DNA of 64,000 bases. Origin: Desulfofarcimen acetoxidans DSM 771. GTDB taxonomy: Bacteria > Bacillota > Desulfotomaculia > Desulfotomaculales > Desulfofarciminaceae. The notes beneath the pieces were generated by a model. The model was not told where the DNA came from and did not search any database. It saw only the letters and a list, made by a program, of their open reading frames with translations. Where the stretch lies: contig NC_013216.1 in the NCBI RefSeq assembly GCF_000024205.1, positions 744,001-808,000 of the forward strand. The letters run 5' to 3'. Shown one piece after another: positions 37,841 to 47,201 of this stretch (position 1 is its first letter; the number at the start of each line of letters is the position of its first letter). Both the position numbers and the translations under genes were made by a program.

Positions 37841-37869
37841 GTATGAAATTAAAATTTTGCTGCATAATA
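37841..37869 (+). promoter_or_regulatory. Sigma-G/F-type forespore promoter of tlp
   Basis: GTATG (37841-37845) and CATAATA (37863-37869), 17 bases apart, match the forespore consensus GHATR / CATWHTA. It lies 40 bases before the tlp start, as expected for a forespore-specific protein. Confidence 0.6.
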
Positions 37870-37908
37870 AACAGTGAATCCATAAAAACTTGAGGAGGGT
37901 GAAGCCAG

Positions 37909-38127
37909 TTGGCAAAACCTGATGATAGATCCGATAATATAAGAAAACTGCAGGGAATGACCCAGGATACTATTCAAAATATCCAGGCAGCAGAGGAAAG
38001 CCTGGAAAATCAGGATATGACAAATGAACAGCGCCGGGCTATCAAAGCTAAAAACGAGCGTCGTGAAGAAAGTATAAACAGTTTTAGAGAAGAAATAAGA
38101 GATGAGTATGATGACAGTCAGGAGTAG
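37909..38127 (+). CDS. tlp: Small acid-soluble spore protein Tlp
   Basis: 72 residues, highly charged, without Cys. MAKPDDRSDNIRKLQ at the start and IKAKNERREESINSFREEI at the end are family hallmarks. Tlp is made in the forespore and stored in the spore core. Start TTG 37909 after GGAGGGTGAAG. Confidence 0.93.
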   Translation: MAKPDDRSDNIRKLQGMTQDTIQNIQAAEESLENQDMTNEQRRAIKAKNERREESINSFREEIRDEYDDSQE

Positions 38128-38145
38128 CTGTTTTTGTTATGTATA

Positions 38146-38184
38146 ATAAGTAAAAAGCCGCCTTAAGGTGGCTTTTTACTTATT
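38146..38184. terminator. Bidirectional terminator between tlp and the DUF4446 gene
   Basis: A 17-18-bp nearly perfect stem around TTAA, with A-rich and T-rich arms, so it can stop transcription from both sides. Confidence 0.85.
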
Positions 38185-38687
38185 TAAATTTTTTTGAGAG
38201 TCTTTTCAACAACGGCTTTTTCTTCATCCGACAGGATGTAGTCGGATTTACCATCATAAACAGGTTTTGCATAAAGCCTGTTTTCCTCTCTTCCATACAG
38301 GCTGGTTATTACGACACCATCGCCCTGCTCATTCAACATGGACATAGAGAAACTTAAGTCGCTGCCCATATTATCAAATGCATTAAACCTGAGCAGTTGG
38401 GGGGTATTTAAACATTTGGCCAGCTTTACCTTCATCTCAAGCTGTTCCTTTTTTGCTTCTTTGGTCAATTGTTCTATTTCCTTAACGACTTGACTGTAAT
38501 TCATCAACAGCTGCTCTAAATCCGTACCGGTAGGACCTCTCAGCAATAGCTTATACCTGTGTTTTACCTGTTTAAAACGATAGTACAGCATGATCTGAGA
38601 GATTGAGAGAATTATTATGATTATGGCTGCAACTAAAAATGCTGTATTTGTGTTAATAACTATTCCATTTATTATATCAATAGACAT
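38184..38687 (-). CDS. DUF4446 family protein
   Basis: 167 residues: one N-terminal membrane segment (about 15-35), a coiled-coil middle (EIEQLTKEAKKEQLEMK) and a C-terminal domain with LLRFNAFDNMGSDLSFSMSML and VITSLYGREENRLYAKP, the conserved signature of DUF4446. Function unknown; related genes often lie near chromosome partition genes in Firmicutes, which is not the case here. Confidence 0.85.
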   Translation of the reverse strand: MSIDIINGIVINTNTAFLVAAIIIIILSISQIMLYYRFKQVKHRYKLLLRGPTGTDLEQLLMNYSQVVKEIEQLTKEAKKEQLEMKVKLAKCLNTPQLLRFNAFDNMGSDLSFSMSMLNEQGDGVVITSLYGREENRLYAKPVYDGKSDYILSDEEKAVVEKTLKKI

Positions 38688-38903
38688 AATGTTTTCTCCT
38701 TTGAATAAAGATAATCAGCGGCAAACTGCAGCAAGAAGCTCTATATTGTATTTTTCAACAGTTTGAGAGAAAATCCTTCTGAATTAGAAATTAAAAACAA
38801 GATTGTTATCCGAATATCAAAAAATTTAGTGTCTGGGCAAATTAAAGAATTTGCAGTAGAATAGGCTTAGTTGTTTTTATTGAACATGTCAGGGGGAATT
38901 TAT

Positions 38904-40229
38904 TTGAGCAGTATTAGATTGAAGTACGGTTTGAATGATATGCCGCCTCTGCTGGAGTTATTGCTGCTGGGTTTGCAGTGGCTGGCCATTACGCTGCCAT
39001 CTGTTATAATAGCCGCAAAACTGGTGGCCATACTTCATTTTAGTGAACAATCCCACCAGGTTATATATATTCAAAAAGTGTTTTTTGTCACGGCGATTTC
39101 AATTATAACCCAAATTTTTTGGGGTCACCGGCTGCCTTTGATTATCGGACCGGCAACCGTTCTTCTGATTGGAGTGGTTGCCAGTCAGGGAAGAAGTTTA
39201 AGTGCAATATATACTTCCATTATGGTGGGCGGTGCTATACTCTTAGTGCTTAGTGCCACCGGATTATTTGCCCGTATGAAAAGGCATTTTACGCCGGCTA
39301 TAGTTGCTGTTATTCTTTTATTGATAGCATTTACCCTTACACCCGTGATTATGAACTTAATCATAAATTCCGGGGAGCAGGTCCCTGTTTTGTATAACCT
39401 CTTTTTTGTTATAACAATGGTCTGGGCTATGTTTTTTTTCAACAGAATTCTTACAGGTATTTGGAAATCTACTATGATTGTTTGGGCTATGCTGGCTGGC
39501 AGTCTGGCCTATGTCTTTTTGTTTTCATCACAAATCGCGGGCACTGGTTATGATAAGCTGCCTTGGTTTAGTTTATTTTTCAGTGATTTAAATTTTAAAC
39601 TCTCTTTTGAACCGGGTGTTTTAATTTCTTTTTTAATTTGTTTTCTGGCTCTTTCCATAAATGATTTGGGTTCTATTCAGTCTACCGGTGAGTTTATAAA
39701 AGCCGATCAAATGCACCGCCGTGTCACCAAAGGTGTATCCTTGACCGGTTTGGCCAATATTTTATCAGGTTTTTTGGGAGTAATCGGTCTGACCAATTAT
39801 TCCTTAAGTCCGGGCATCATAGCTTCCACCGGTTGCGCCTCCAGGTTTGTCCTGATTCCTGCCGGAGCGGGTGTGCTGATTTTATCTTTTATGCCGGCTT
39901 CAATGGCCTTAATCGGCAGCATACCTCCTGTGGTAATAGCCGCTACTCTGATTTATATTATTAGTTCACAGTTTTCTTCCGGTTTGCTGGTTGCTATTAG
40001 CTCTGTCCGGGAGTTTACATTTAATCAGGGATTGATTATCGGGCTGCCTGTAATTCTTGGCACTATAATAGCCTTTTTGCCTGCCGGTACAGTTGCTGCC
40101 TTTCCTGTGTTTTTAAGGCCGATTATCGGTAACGGGTTTGTGGTCGGAGTATTTACTGTGCTGGTCATGGAGCATTTAATTTACAGGAAAAATTCCCTTG
40201 AAACATCAAAGAGAGGGCTAAAAACATAA
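38904..40229 (+). CDS. NCS2-type xanthine/uracil permease-like transporter
   Basis: About 441 residues with 12 or more membrane segments. GLQWLAITLPSVIIAAKL at the start and the later LSINDLGSIQSTGEF and GLTNYSLSPGIIASTGCASR match the NCS2 nucleobase transporter family. The substrate cannot be named from sequence. TTG 38904 is chosen because AGGGGG lies 9 bases before it. No riboswitch was seen in the 216-base gap upstream. Confidence 0.8.
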   Translation: MSSIRLKYGLNDMPPLLELLLLGLQWLAITLPSVIIAAKLVAILHFSEQSHQVIYIQKVFFVTAISIITQIFWGHRLPLIIGPATVLLIGVVASQGRSLSAIYTSIMVGGAILLVLSATGLFARMKRHFTPAIVAVILLLIAFTLTPVIMNLIINSGEQVPVLYNLFFVITMVWAMFFFNRILTGIWKSTMIVWAMLAGSLAYVFLFSSQIAGTGYDKLPWFSLFFSDLNFKLSFEPGVLISFLICFLALSINDLGSIQSTGEFIKADQMHRRVTKGVSLTGLANILSGFLGVIGLTNYSLSPGIIASTGCASRFVLIPAGAGVLILSFMPASMALIGSIPPVVIAATLIYIISSQFSSGLLVAISSVREFTFNQGLIIGLPVILGTIIAFLPAGTVAAFPVFLRPIIGNGFVVGVFTVLVMEHLIYRKNSLETSKRGLKT

Positions 40230-40287
40230 AATTTTTATTAAACTTATAGCGTTTTGCAACGTTAAACAAATTGTTTCCGGAGGCATT

Positions 40288-41187
40288 ATGGATAATCTAA
40301 CGCATGCCTTGCTTGGCTTAACCGTTCATAACAGTCTGCCTGAAAAAAGCCGGACCACTTTATGGGTTAGCCTGTTGGCTTCAGAATTGCCGGATATAGA
40401 TATTCTCTATACTTTTAGCGGGAGCAGTGCGGAGTATCTGCTCAATCATCGAGGTTTCAGCCATTCTATTGCAGCAGCATTGATTATGGCGGGGTTGATC
40501 AGTTTGGTTAGTAAAAAAATATCACCCGGAGAAAAAACCGGCCGTATTTTTCTGCTGGCTCTGGGCTGCTTGGGCCTGCATATTTTATTTGATATATTTA
40601 CCTCATGGGGTACACAATTTTTGCAGCCTTTCAGTCAAAGATGGTTTTATTTAGACTGGCTGCCGATAATAGATATTGTTATTATTGCGGTTGCCGTATT
40701 TTTTTTAGCCTTCGGGAAATTAGGTATTCTACATGCAAGAAAGGCGGCGGGTTTAGCAATTTTATTAATCGGTATTTATGTGTTTAGCCGGGCTGTCTGG
40801 CATCATAATTTGGTTAATAGCTTGCATGGTTTTTATCCCGGAGCCGACAAGGCAGCCGCCATTCCGCAACTTTACCCGTGGTGTTGGAAAGGAATTGTGG
40901 AAATGAAGGACTCCTTAATCAGCGGTAATATCAGCCGGTCGGGACATCTGGATGAAATTACTCAGATTAAGATTAATGCCGCGGATAATAGGCAATATCT
41001 TGATAAATACGGGGATAACCTGCAATTTAAGAAAACCGTGCAATTTTTTCGTTACCCGTTATATAAAATAGAAGGGGATAAGCTGGTAATCAATGATTTC
41101 TATTATAGTTTCAGAGAAGTTGTTTTTTCTCTGGACAGCGAGCGGCAGATTGCCGGCAGGGCCTCTGCTTCTGGCAGACACAGGTGA
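40288..41187 (+). CDS. YdjM/YfhP-type membrane-bound metal-dependent hydrolase
   Basis: 299 residues. MDNLTHALLGLTV, ASELPDIDIL and HRGFSHSIAAA give the conserved His/Asp metal-binding pattern of this family; four membrane segments follow up to about residue 175, then a soluble C-terminal domain. The substrate is not known. Starts after CGGAGG; deoC follows 43 bases later. Confidence 0.85.
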   Translation: MDNLTHALLGLTVHNSLPEKSRTTLWVSLLASELPDIDILYTFSGSSAEYLLNHRGFSHSIAAALIMAGLISLVSKKISPGEKTGRIFLLALGCLGLHILFDIFTSWGTQFLQPFSQRWFYLDWLPIIDIVIIAVAVFFLAFGKLGILHARKAAGLAILLIGIYVFSRAVWHHNLVNSLHGFYPGADKAAAIPQLYPWCWKGIVEMKDSLISGNISRSGHLDEITQIKINAADNRQYLDKYGDNLQFKKTVQFFRYPLYKIEGDKLVINDFYYSFREVVFSLDSERQIAGRASASGRHR

Positions 41188-41230
41188 AACTGAGATAAAT
41201 GTGACAAGAGTGTTTATGAAAGGAGAAGTA

Positions 41231-41905
41231 ATGAAAATAACAAAACAACAAATGGCCGGGATGATTGATCATACCCTATTAAAACCTTTTGCCGGTCTTT
41301 CTCAAATCAGGCAATTGTGTGAGGAAGCGGTAAAACAGGGCTTTGCTTCGGTTTGTATAAATCCCTGCCATATATCGGCAGCCAGAGAGTTGTTATCGGG
41401 GACAAGCGTCAAGGTGTGCACGGTTATAGGTTTTCCTCTGGGTGCTGCAATGACAGATGTAAAGGCTTTTGAGGCCCGGGAAGCTGTGCGGGCCGGTGCC
41501 GGAGAAATTGATATGGTAATCAATATAGGATTCTTAAAGGACAAGCGTTTTGAAGAGGCTTATGAAGACATACTGGCTGTAGTTAAAAGTATCGCTTCGG
41601 TTAGCGATACAGTCCTGCTAAAAGTAATCATAGAGACTTGTTACCTGACAGAGGAAGAAAAAGTGCGGGCCTGTTTATTGGCTGAAAGGGCAGGCGCGCA
41701 TTTTGTCAAGACTTCCACCGGTTTTGGTACCGGAGGCGCTTTGACCGGTGATATTGATTTAATGCGCCGTACTGTAAGTGCTGGTATGGGCATAAAAGCT
41801 TCCGGAGGAATTAAAACGGCAGCGCAAGCCATAGCTGTGCTTGAAGCAGGGGCAACACGTATTGGAACCAGTTCGGGGAAAATAATCATAGCAGAAATGG
41901 ATTGA
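41231..41905 (+). CDS. deoC: Deoxyribose-phosphate aldolase
   Basis: Cleaves deoxyribose-5-phosphate to glyceraldehyde-3-phosphate and acetaldehyde. 224 residues from ATG 41231 (AGGAG site); an upstream frame from 41093 lies in the preceding gene. IDHTLLKP at the start, the Schiff-base Lys in FVKTSTGF and the second Lys in IKASGGI are all present. Confidence 0.96.
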   Translation: MKITKQQMAGMIDHTLLKPFAGLSQIRQLCEEAVKQGFASVCINPCHISAARELLSGTSVKVCTVIGFPLGAAMTDVKAFEAREAVRAGAGEIDMVINIGFLKDKRFEEAYEDILAVVKSIASVSDTVLLKVIIETCYLTEEEKVRACLLAERAGAHFVKTSTGFGTGGALTGDIDLMRRTVSAGMGIKASGGIKTAAQAIAVLEAGATRIGTSSGKIIIAEMD

Positions 41906-42004
41906 TTTAAAGCAAAACAAATATTAAGACTGTTGCTAAAAGGAATTGATGATTTTACGTCGAAAATTAATTTTTGGAATAAAAATGTGCTGGGGGGAGC
42001 AGTT

Positions 42005-42259
42005 ATGCCGATATTTGAGTACAAGTGCGGCGAATGTGGCAGAATATTTGATGTTTTACTTATTGCCGGTAAGGATAATAGTGAGCTAAGTTGTCCTGAT
42101 TGTGGGAGTTTAAAACTGGATAAACTAATTTCAACGCCTTTTTTACCGAGTTCTGTGGGAAAACCCGCTAATGAAGAAAGAGCGGGCAGCTGCTGTGGCG
42201 GCCAACCGGGCGGTAATTGCACACCGGGCTCTTGTTGCGGCGGTACGGGAGTTCATTAA
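42005..42259 (+). CDS. FmdB-type zinc ribbon protein
   Basis: 84 residues from ATG 42005 (GGGGGGAG site). MPIFEYKCGECGRIFDVL and LSCPDCGS form the CxxC...CxxC ribbon of the FmdB family. The tail is Gly/Cys-rich with two CCGG groups, which could bind metal. Role in the cell unknown, possibly regulatory. Confidence 0.88.
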   Translation: MPIFEYKCGECGRIFDVLLIAGKDNSELSCPDCGSLKLDKLISTPFLPSSVGKPANEERAGSCCGGQPGGNCTPGSCCGGTGVH

Positions 42260-42282
42260 GGTTTATTAATTCAATATGAGAA

Positions 42283-42317
42283 GCAAAAAAGCCGGCAGGA
42301 TTTTTGCCGGCTTTTGC
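42283..42317 (+). terminator. Terminator after the FmdB-like gene
   Basis: GCAAAA..GCCGGCA pairs with TGCCGGC..TTTTGC; A- and T-rich arms make it usable in both directions, so it may also serve the minus-strand gene at 42369. Confidence 0.75.
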
Positions 42318-42368
42318 AAACGTGCGGCTTTTAATTTTTCAAAGCAACTGCTTTTATGCAGATTACCC

Positions 42369-42548
42369 TCATGTAAAGCGGGACTTCTTGTTTGAATTGC
42401 AATTACAGCTGTTATTGCTGCTCTCCGTGGCTTTGACAAGGTTTTTGCTGCCGCATTGGGGACAGATTTTTTGAGCGGTATTAAAAAAGAATTTTTTAAT
42501 ATCTATTTGGCTGCCGCAGTTTGAGCAGGCATACCTTGTGGAAAACAT
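42369..42548 (-). CDS. Small zinc ribbon protein, 59 aa
   Basis: ATG at 42546-42548 on the minus strand, preceded by a GGGGGG ribosome site. The product has YACSNCGSQ and KICPQCGSK, a complete two-CxxC zinc ribbon, then a Ser/Asn/Lys tail with two more Cys. Too short to have been listed by common length cut-offs. It faces the FmdB-like gene across a shared terminator. Confidence 0.75.
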   Translation of the reverse strand: MFSTRYACSNCGSQIDIKKFFFNTAQKICPQCGSKNLVKATESSNNSCNCNSNKKSRFT

Positions 42549-42718
42549 TGAAATCCCCCCAATCTGGTTTAATATGAATGCTAATACTCTTGCTGCTATT
42601 ATAATTTTGTATAATTATGCAAACACAAATTTTCTGCTAATTGAAGCAAACTATAACCGAAACTAAACTTACAGCTGTCAACAGATCTATCATAAGCATA
42701 ATTTCCCATAGTAAACCA

Positions 42719-42741
42719 AAAGGTGCCGGTAGGGCACCTTA
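42719..42741 (-). terminator. Terminator of the minus-strand gene at 42799
   Basis: 8-bp stem AAGGTGCC/GGCACCTT with a 5-base loop; read on the minus strand it is followed by TTTTGG. Confidence 0.6.
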
Positions 42742-42798
42742 AAAAGCACTGCTAAAAAACACACATAAACACAAGGATTAATCCGAATTATTAAATAG

Positions 42799-43086
42799 TC
42801 AAGAAGTTAAAGGCCAACTGCGAATAGGCTTTAAGGGGAGTTCGGTCTTTGTATTAAAGGATATAATTGTTTTTTTTGTATCAAGGATCTTCACATCAAT
42901 GAGTCCACACTCAAAAAGACGTTTAACGTACAGCCAGAACTGTTTTATACTTAGACCAAGTTTGCGCGGCAGGTGTCTGGAGCAATCCGTACCTGGTTCC
43001 ATGATGCCGTATAAGCTCCAGTAAAAGCTGGACAGTGATTTTCCGCCGTAATTAGTTATTTCAGCGTCAAGTTCATTAAACTGCAT
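42799..43086 (-). CDS. Putative small DNA-binding protein
   Basis: 95 residues from ATG 43084-43086 with AAGGGGTGG before it; the GTG nine bases further upstream lies in that site. The middle (SRHLPRKLGLSIKQFWLYVKRLFECGLI) looks like a winged helix-turn-helix followed by a beta hairpin. No known family is recognised. It is divergent from aroA and might act on that gap, which is inference. Confidence 0.55.
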   Translation of the reverse strand: MQFNELDAEITNYGGKSLSSFYWSLYGIMEPGTDCSRHLPRKLGLSIKQFWLYVKRLFECGLIDVKILDTKKTIISFNTKTELPLKPIRSWPLTS

Positions 43087-43284
43087 CTTAACCACCCCTT
43101 ATTATGGCTTTCTATAATTATAACATTAATTGGACAAAAAAATAACAAAAAATTTACACCAATATAATAAATATTTTGTCAGTTAAATTTTTAAAATTAG
43201 ATTATTCAAAAAAGCTTATCAGTTCATCTGGGTGTAGACAATAATTGCATGTAAGTGTAATAATACATATGGCAGGTGATATTT

Positions 43285-44574
43285 ATGGATTTAACAGTAT
43301 TGCCTAAAAAGGCAGTGCAAGGGATAATCAGTATACCGGGGGATAAATCCGTTTCGCATCGCAGTGTTATGCTTGGAGGGATCGCTCGCGGTGTTACTGA
43401 GATAGAGAATTTCTTACCGGGTCAGGATTGTCTGAGTACGGTTCGCTGTATGAGGCAGTTGGGAGTAAGCATTGAGCAAATCAGCCAAACCCGGCTAAAA
43501 GTTGAGGGTAAAGGATGTAGTGGTTTGTCAGAACCTGAAGATATTTTAGATGTCGGCAATTCAGGCACCACTATTCGTTTAATTTCCGGACTGTTGGCAG
43601 GTCAGAAATTTTTTTCGGTGTTAAACGGAGATGAATCTATACGCAGGCGTCCTATGGCCCGTGTAATTAAGCCGTTGCAGGAAATGGGTGCCCGGATTCA
43701 AGGTCGTGATGCTAACCGCCTTGCCCCGCTGGCTATTCAAGGAGCAGCTTTGAAGGGTATTCATTGTCATACTCCTGTAGCCAGCGCTCAGGTAAAATCA
43801 GCCGTACTGCTGGCTGGTTTATATGCCGATGGTGAGACAGCGGTTACTGAACCTTCGCAGTCCCGTGATCACACTGAAAAAATGCTAAAAAGTTTCGGTG
43901 CTCATATAGTTACAGAGGGCCTGACAACGAGAATCAGACCGGGAGAATTGACCGGCCGGAAAGTAATTGTACCGGGGGATATTTCTTCAGCAGCTTTTTT
44001 CCTGGTAGCCGGTGCTGTGATCCCGGATGCCAGAATAACTGTAAAAAATGTAGGCTTAAATCCAACCCGCACAGGTATTCTGGATGTGCTGGAGGAAATG
44101 GGTGCTGATATAGCCCTTTCCAATGTTTATGAAAATTCCGGTGAACTGATAGGGGATATAACAGTAACCGGCAGCAGTTTGAAAGGCATTGTCATCGGGG
44201 GCGCTTTGATTCCCCGCATGGTGGATGAAATTCCTGTGCTGGCTGTTGCTGCCGCAGTGGCATCCGGACAGACAATTATTAAGGATGCCGCCGAGCTTAA
44301 GGTAAAAGAGAGCAACCGTCTGCAGGCGGTAGCCGGCGAATTTGCCCGGTTTGGTGTTGATTTGCAGGAAACACGGGATGGCTTGATAATTAATGGGGGC
44401 AGAAAGTTCGGCGGGGCGGTAACGGAATCTTATCATGACCACCGTATTGCCATGGCCTGCGCTCTCATGGGATTGGTAGCTTCAGGCAAAACAGTTGTGC
44501 GGGGAGCGGAATGTATTGATATATCATTTCCTTCTTTTCAAACTGTCCTGGAGAGTTTGAGCGGCCAAAATTGA
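43285..44574 (+). CDS. aroA: EPSP synthase
   Basis: 3-phosphoshikimate 1-carboxyvinyltransferase, sixth step of the shikimate pathway. 429 residues from ATG 43285 (GGCAGGTGAT site). PGDKSVSHRSVML, LDVGNSGTTIRL, RPM at RRRPMARV, and the later KESNRLQAVA and DHRIAMA are the known substrate-binding motifs. First of aroA-aroC-aroB. Confidence 0.97.
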   Translation: MDLTVLPKKAVQGIISIPGDKSVSHRSVMLGGIARGVTEIENFLPGQDCLSTVRCMRQLGVSIEQISQTRLKVEGKGCSGLSEPEDILDVGNSGTTIRLISGLLAGQKFFSVLNGDESIRRRPMARVIKPLQEMGARIQGRDANRLAPLAIQGAALKGIHCHTPVASAQVKSAVLLAGLYADGETAVTEPSQSRDHTEKMLKSFGAHIVTEGLTTRIRPGELTGRKVIVPGDISSAAFFLVAGAVIPDARITVKNVGLNPTRTGILDVLEEMGADIALSNVYENSGELIGDITVTGSSLKGIVIGGALIPRMVDEIPVLAVAAAVASGQTIIKDAAELKVKESNRLQAVAGEFARFGVDLQETRDGLIINGGRKFGGAVTESYHDHRIAMACALMGLVASGKTVVRGAECIDISFPSFQTVLESLSGQN

Positions 44575-44666
44575 TTTTTGTCATTATTCATAATGTACAT
44601 TTAGGGACTCAGAGAACTTTCGTATAAATCAATAGTTGCAATTTGACACTTGAAAGGCGTGAGTTT

Positions 44667-45830
44667 ATGTTAAGGTATTTAACCGCCGGGGAGTCACACG
44701 GACCTGCGTTAACAGCGGTTATGGAGGGAATTCCGGCAGGTTTGCAAATAAGTGCTTCCTATATTGATGAGCAGCTTGCCCGCAGGCAGCAGGGGTACGG
44801 CCGAGGCGGCCGGATGAAAATAGAGAAAGACAGGGTGCAAATCTTGTCGGGTGTCAGAGGCGGTTACACGCTGGGCAGCCCGGTAACCTTGCAGGTGCAA
44901 AATAAAGACTGGGTTAACTGGGAGCCTTATATGGGCGTTGAATTGGCGGATTATGAGCCCAAAAGGGTTTCTGTTCCCAGACCCGGTCACGGGGATTTGG
45001 CCGGTGTATTAAAATACGGTCATGATGATATCAGAAATGTGCTGGAAAGAGCCAGTGCCAGAGAGACGGCGGCACGTGTGGCTGTTTGCAGTTTAGCCAG
45101 GCGGTTCCTGGAACATTACGGTATGGAAATAACCGGTCATGTGGTGCAGTTAGGCAGTATTAAAGCAAATTCCAAATCTCAGTCAATAAACTTAATCAAG
45201 GAGAGCATAAAGACTTCGGAATTGCTGTGTGCTGATCCGGAAGCGGAAGCTGCCATGAAAAAGGAAATAGACAGTGCCAGGGAAAGAGGAGATTCACTGG
45301 GGGGTATTTTTGAAATTATCGCGGCTAATGTTCCGGTTGGCCTGGGCAGCCACGTACAATGGGATCGCAAGCTGGACGCCCGCCTGGCCTTCTCCTTAAT
45401 GAGCATACAGGCCATTAAAGGTGTGGAAATCGGACTTGGCTTCACTGCTGCGGTTCTCCCCGGTTCTCAGGTACATGATGAGATTTTTTCTTCTCCCGGC
45501 GGTTATACCAGAGGCTCTAATAATGCCGGGGGGATCGAGGCAGGCATATCTAATGGACAAAAGATAGTATTGAGGGCCGCTATGAAACCTATAGCCACTC
45601 TTTACCGGCCGCTGCGCAGTGTAAATATGTCCACGGGAGCGGGAGCTGAGGCTGCCGTGGAACGCTCTGATATCTGTGCCGTGCCGGCAGCCGCGGTGGT
45701 GGGTGAGGCAGTTGTAGCGTATGAGCTGGCCGCGGCTTTTCTGGAGAAATTCGGTGGGGACAGTATTGCTGAGATAGACTTTCGTTTCAATAACTATTTA
45801 GAGCAGTTTGGTGTAAAGCAGGGAAACTAA
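44667..45830 (+). CDS. aroC: Chorismate synthase
   Basis: Makes chorismate from EPSP with reduced flavin. 387 residues from ATG 44667 (GAAAGG site); an in-frame TTG at 44643 is less likely. [44 protein letters not shown] and the [12 protein letters not shown] region are diagnostic. Confidence 0.97.
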   Translation: MLRYLTAGESHGPALTAVMEGIPAGLQISASYIDEQLARRQQGYGRGGRMKIEKDRVQILSGVRGGYTLGSPVTLQVQNKDWVNWEPYMGVELADYEPKRVSVPRPGHGDLAGVLKYGHDDIRNVLERASARETAARVAVCSLARRFLEHYGMEITGHVVQLGSIKANSKSQSINLIKESIKTSELLCADPEAEAAMKKEIDSARERGDSLGGIFEIIAANVPVGLGSHVQWDRKLDARLAFSLMSIQAIKGVEIGLGFTAAVLPGSQVHDEIFSSPGGYTRGSNNAGGIEAGISNGQKIVLRAAMKPIATLYRPLRSVNMSTGAGAEAAVERSDICAVPAAAVVGEAVVAYELAAAFLEKFGGDSIAEIDFRFNNYLEQFGVKQGN

Positions 45831-45858
45831 ATATGGAGAAATACGGAGATGGTGTACT

Positions 45859-46950
45859 TTGAATAAACAGCCGCTGAGGAAAGTCAGGGTAAATTTGGAG
45901 GAGCATGGTTATGACATTTTAATAGGCGAGAAGTGGCTGGAGCAATTAGCCATATATTTGAACTTTATTTCCAACTCCTCCAAGCTAATGCTGATATCTG
46001 ACCGGAATGTTTACGCTTTGGCCGGAGAAAAAGTATTGCATATTTTAAGGGAAGCCGGTTTTCAAGTCCATTCCGCGGTCCTTCCGGGAGGAGAGGGCTG
46101 TAAAAATCTAACTGTAATGAGCTGGCTTTATGAACAAATGTTGGGTTTTGGTTTGGACAGGAAGTCCACTGTGCTGGCTTTAGGCGGCGGTATAGTGGGA
46201 GACGTGGCGGGCTTTGCCGCTGCAACCTATATGAGGGGAATAGGTTATATCCAAATTCCTACGACTTTGTTGGCGCTGGTAGACAGCAGCGTGGGAGGTA
46301 AAACCGGTGTCAATCTGCCCCAGGGTAAAAACCTGGTGGGAGCATTTTACCAGCCGGGTTTGGTTTTTGCCGATCTGAATTTTATCAACAGCCTGCCGGA
46401 GAAAGAATACCTGACCGGATTGGCTGAGGTGATTAAATACGGTATAATCTGGGACAAAGAGCTTTTTAATTACCTGGAGGAGAACAGAAATAAGGTTATC
46501 TCCCGGGACAGGAGTTGCCTGACCGGTATTGTGGCCAGGTGCTGCGAGATAAAAGCCGAAATAGTAGGCCAGGATGAGAAGGAGAGCGGGTTAAGGGCCT
46601 TATTAAATCTTGGGCATACATTTGGTCATGCCTTTGAGGCCCTAACCGGCTATAAGGGTTTTACACACGGTGAAGCGGTGGCTGTGGGTATGATATATGC
46701 AGCCAGACTGGCTGTTGTCAGAGGATTAATCAGCCGGAGCCAGTCTGACAGGATTGCCTCACTTATAGAGAACTATGGTTTGCCTGTTTCTTACGGCGAT
46801 TTGTCTGCCGGTGATATTATAGACAGCATGTACCGTGATAAAAAGACGGTAGCCGGAAAAATCAAGTTTATAGTCCCCACGGGGATTGGTGTCAGCGAGG
46901 TAGTTTCAGATGTTGCTGAAGAGCAGCTGCTTCAAATATTAAAGCTTTAA
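45859..46950 (+). CDS. aroB: 3-dehydroquinate synthase
   Basis: Second step of the shikimate pathway, NAD- and metal-dependent. 363 residues. PGGEGCKNL, GGGIVGDVAGFAAATYMRG, the IPTTLLALVDSSVGGKTGVN stretch, the metal His in NLGHTFGHAFE and THGEAVAVGM are all in place. It follows aroC by 28 bases with an upstream GGAGATGG site. Confidence 0.97.
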   Translation: MNKQPLRKVRVNLEEHGYDILIGEKWLEQLAIYLNFISNSSKLMLISDRNVYALAGEKVLHILREAGFQVHSAVLPGGEGCKNLTVMSWLYEQMLGFGLDRKSTVLALGGGIVGDVAGFAAATYMRGIGYIQIPTTLLALVDSSVGGKTGVNLPQGKNLVGAFYQPGLVFADLNFINSLPEKEYLTGLAEVIKYGIIWDKELFNYLEENRNKVISRDRSCLTGIVARCCEIKAEIVGQDEKESGLRALLNLGHTFGHAFEALTGYKGFTHGEAVAVGMIYAARLAVVRGLISRSQSDRIASLIENYGLPVSYGDLSAGDIIDSMYRDKKTVAGKIKFIVPTGIGVSEVVSDVAEEQLLQILKL

Positions 46951-46951
46951 C

Positions 46952-47067
46952 CAAACCCCGCGGTTCAACAAACCGGTCAAATAATCAGTTGAAGCCAGAC
47001 GTTCCGCCCGTTCCCGGATCCCTGCAAGTTCTGTCACATCCGCAAAGGATTCAATGGCTCCTGCAAT
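46952..47067 (-). pseudogene. Remnant of a PAS-GGDEF protein
   Basis: On the minus strand about 37 codons read GAIESFADVTEL, then RERAERLASTDYLTGLLNR: the end of a PAS unit, the linker and the start of a GGDEF domain. There is no start, a stop lies upstream, and no further similarity was seen. A leftover of a lost diguanylate cyclase gene. Confidence 0.65.
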
Positions 47068-47201
47068 TTATTGCAATCCGGCAAAATCAGAAGCTTTGAA
47101 AATAAATTGCCATACTTTTAGATCTGGCTTTTGACTTCAGAGAAATGACAATATAAAATATTAAGGCACAAATATAATATCAAGTCATGAAGGAGAATTA
47201 G

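Noticed and set aside
38688-38903. Purine riboswitch before the NCS2 permease
   Set aside because: No conserved purine-riboswitch core sequence could be found in the gap.
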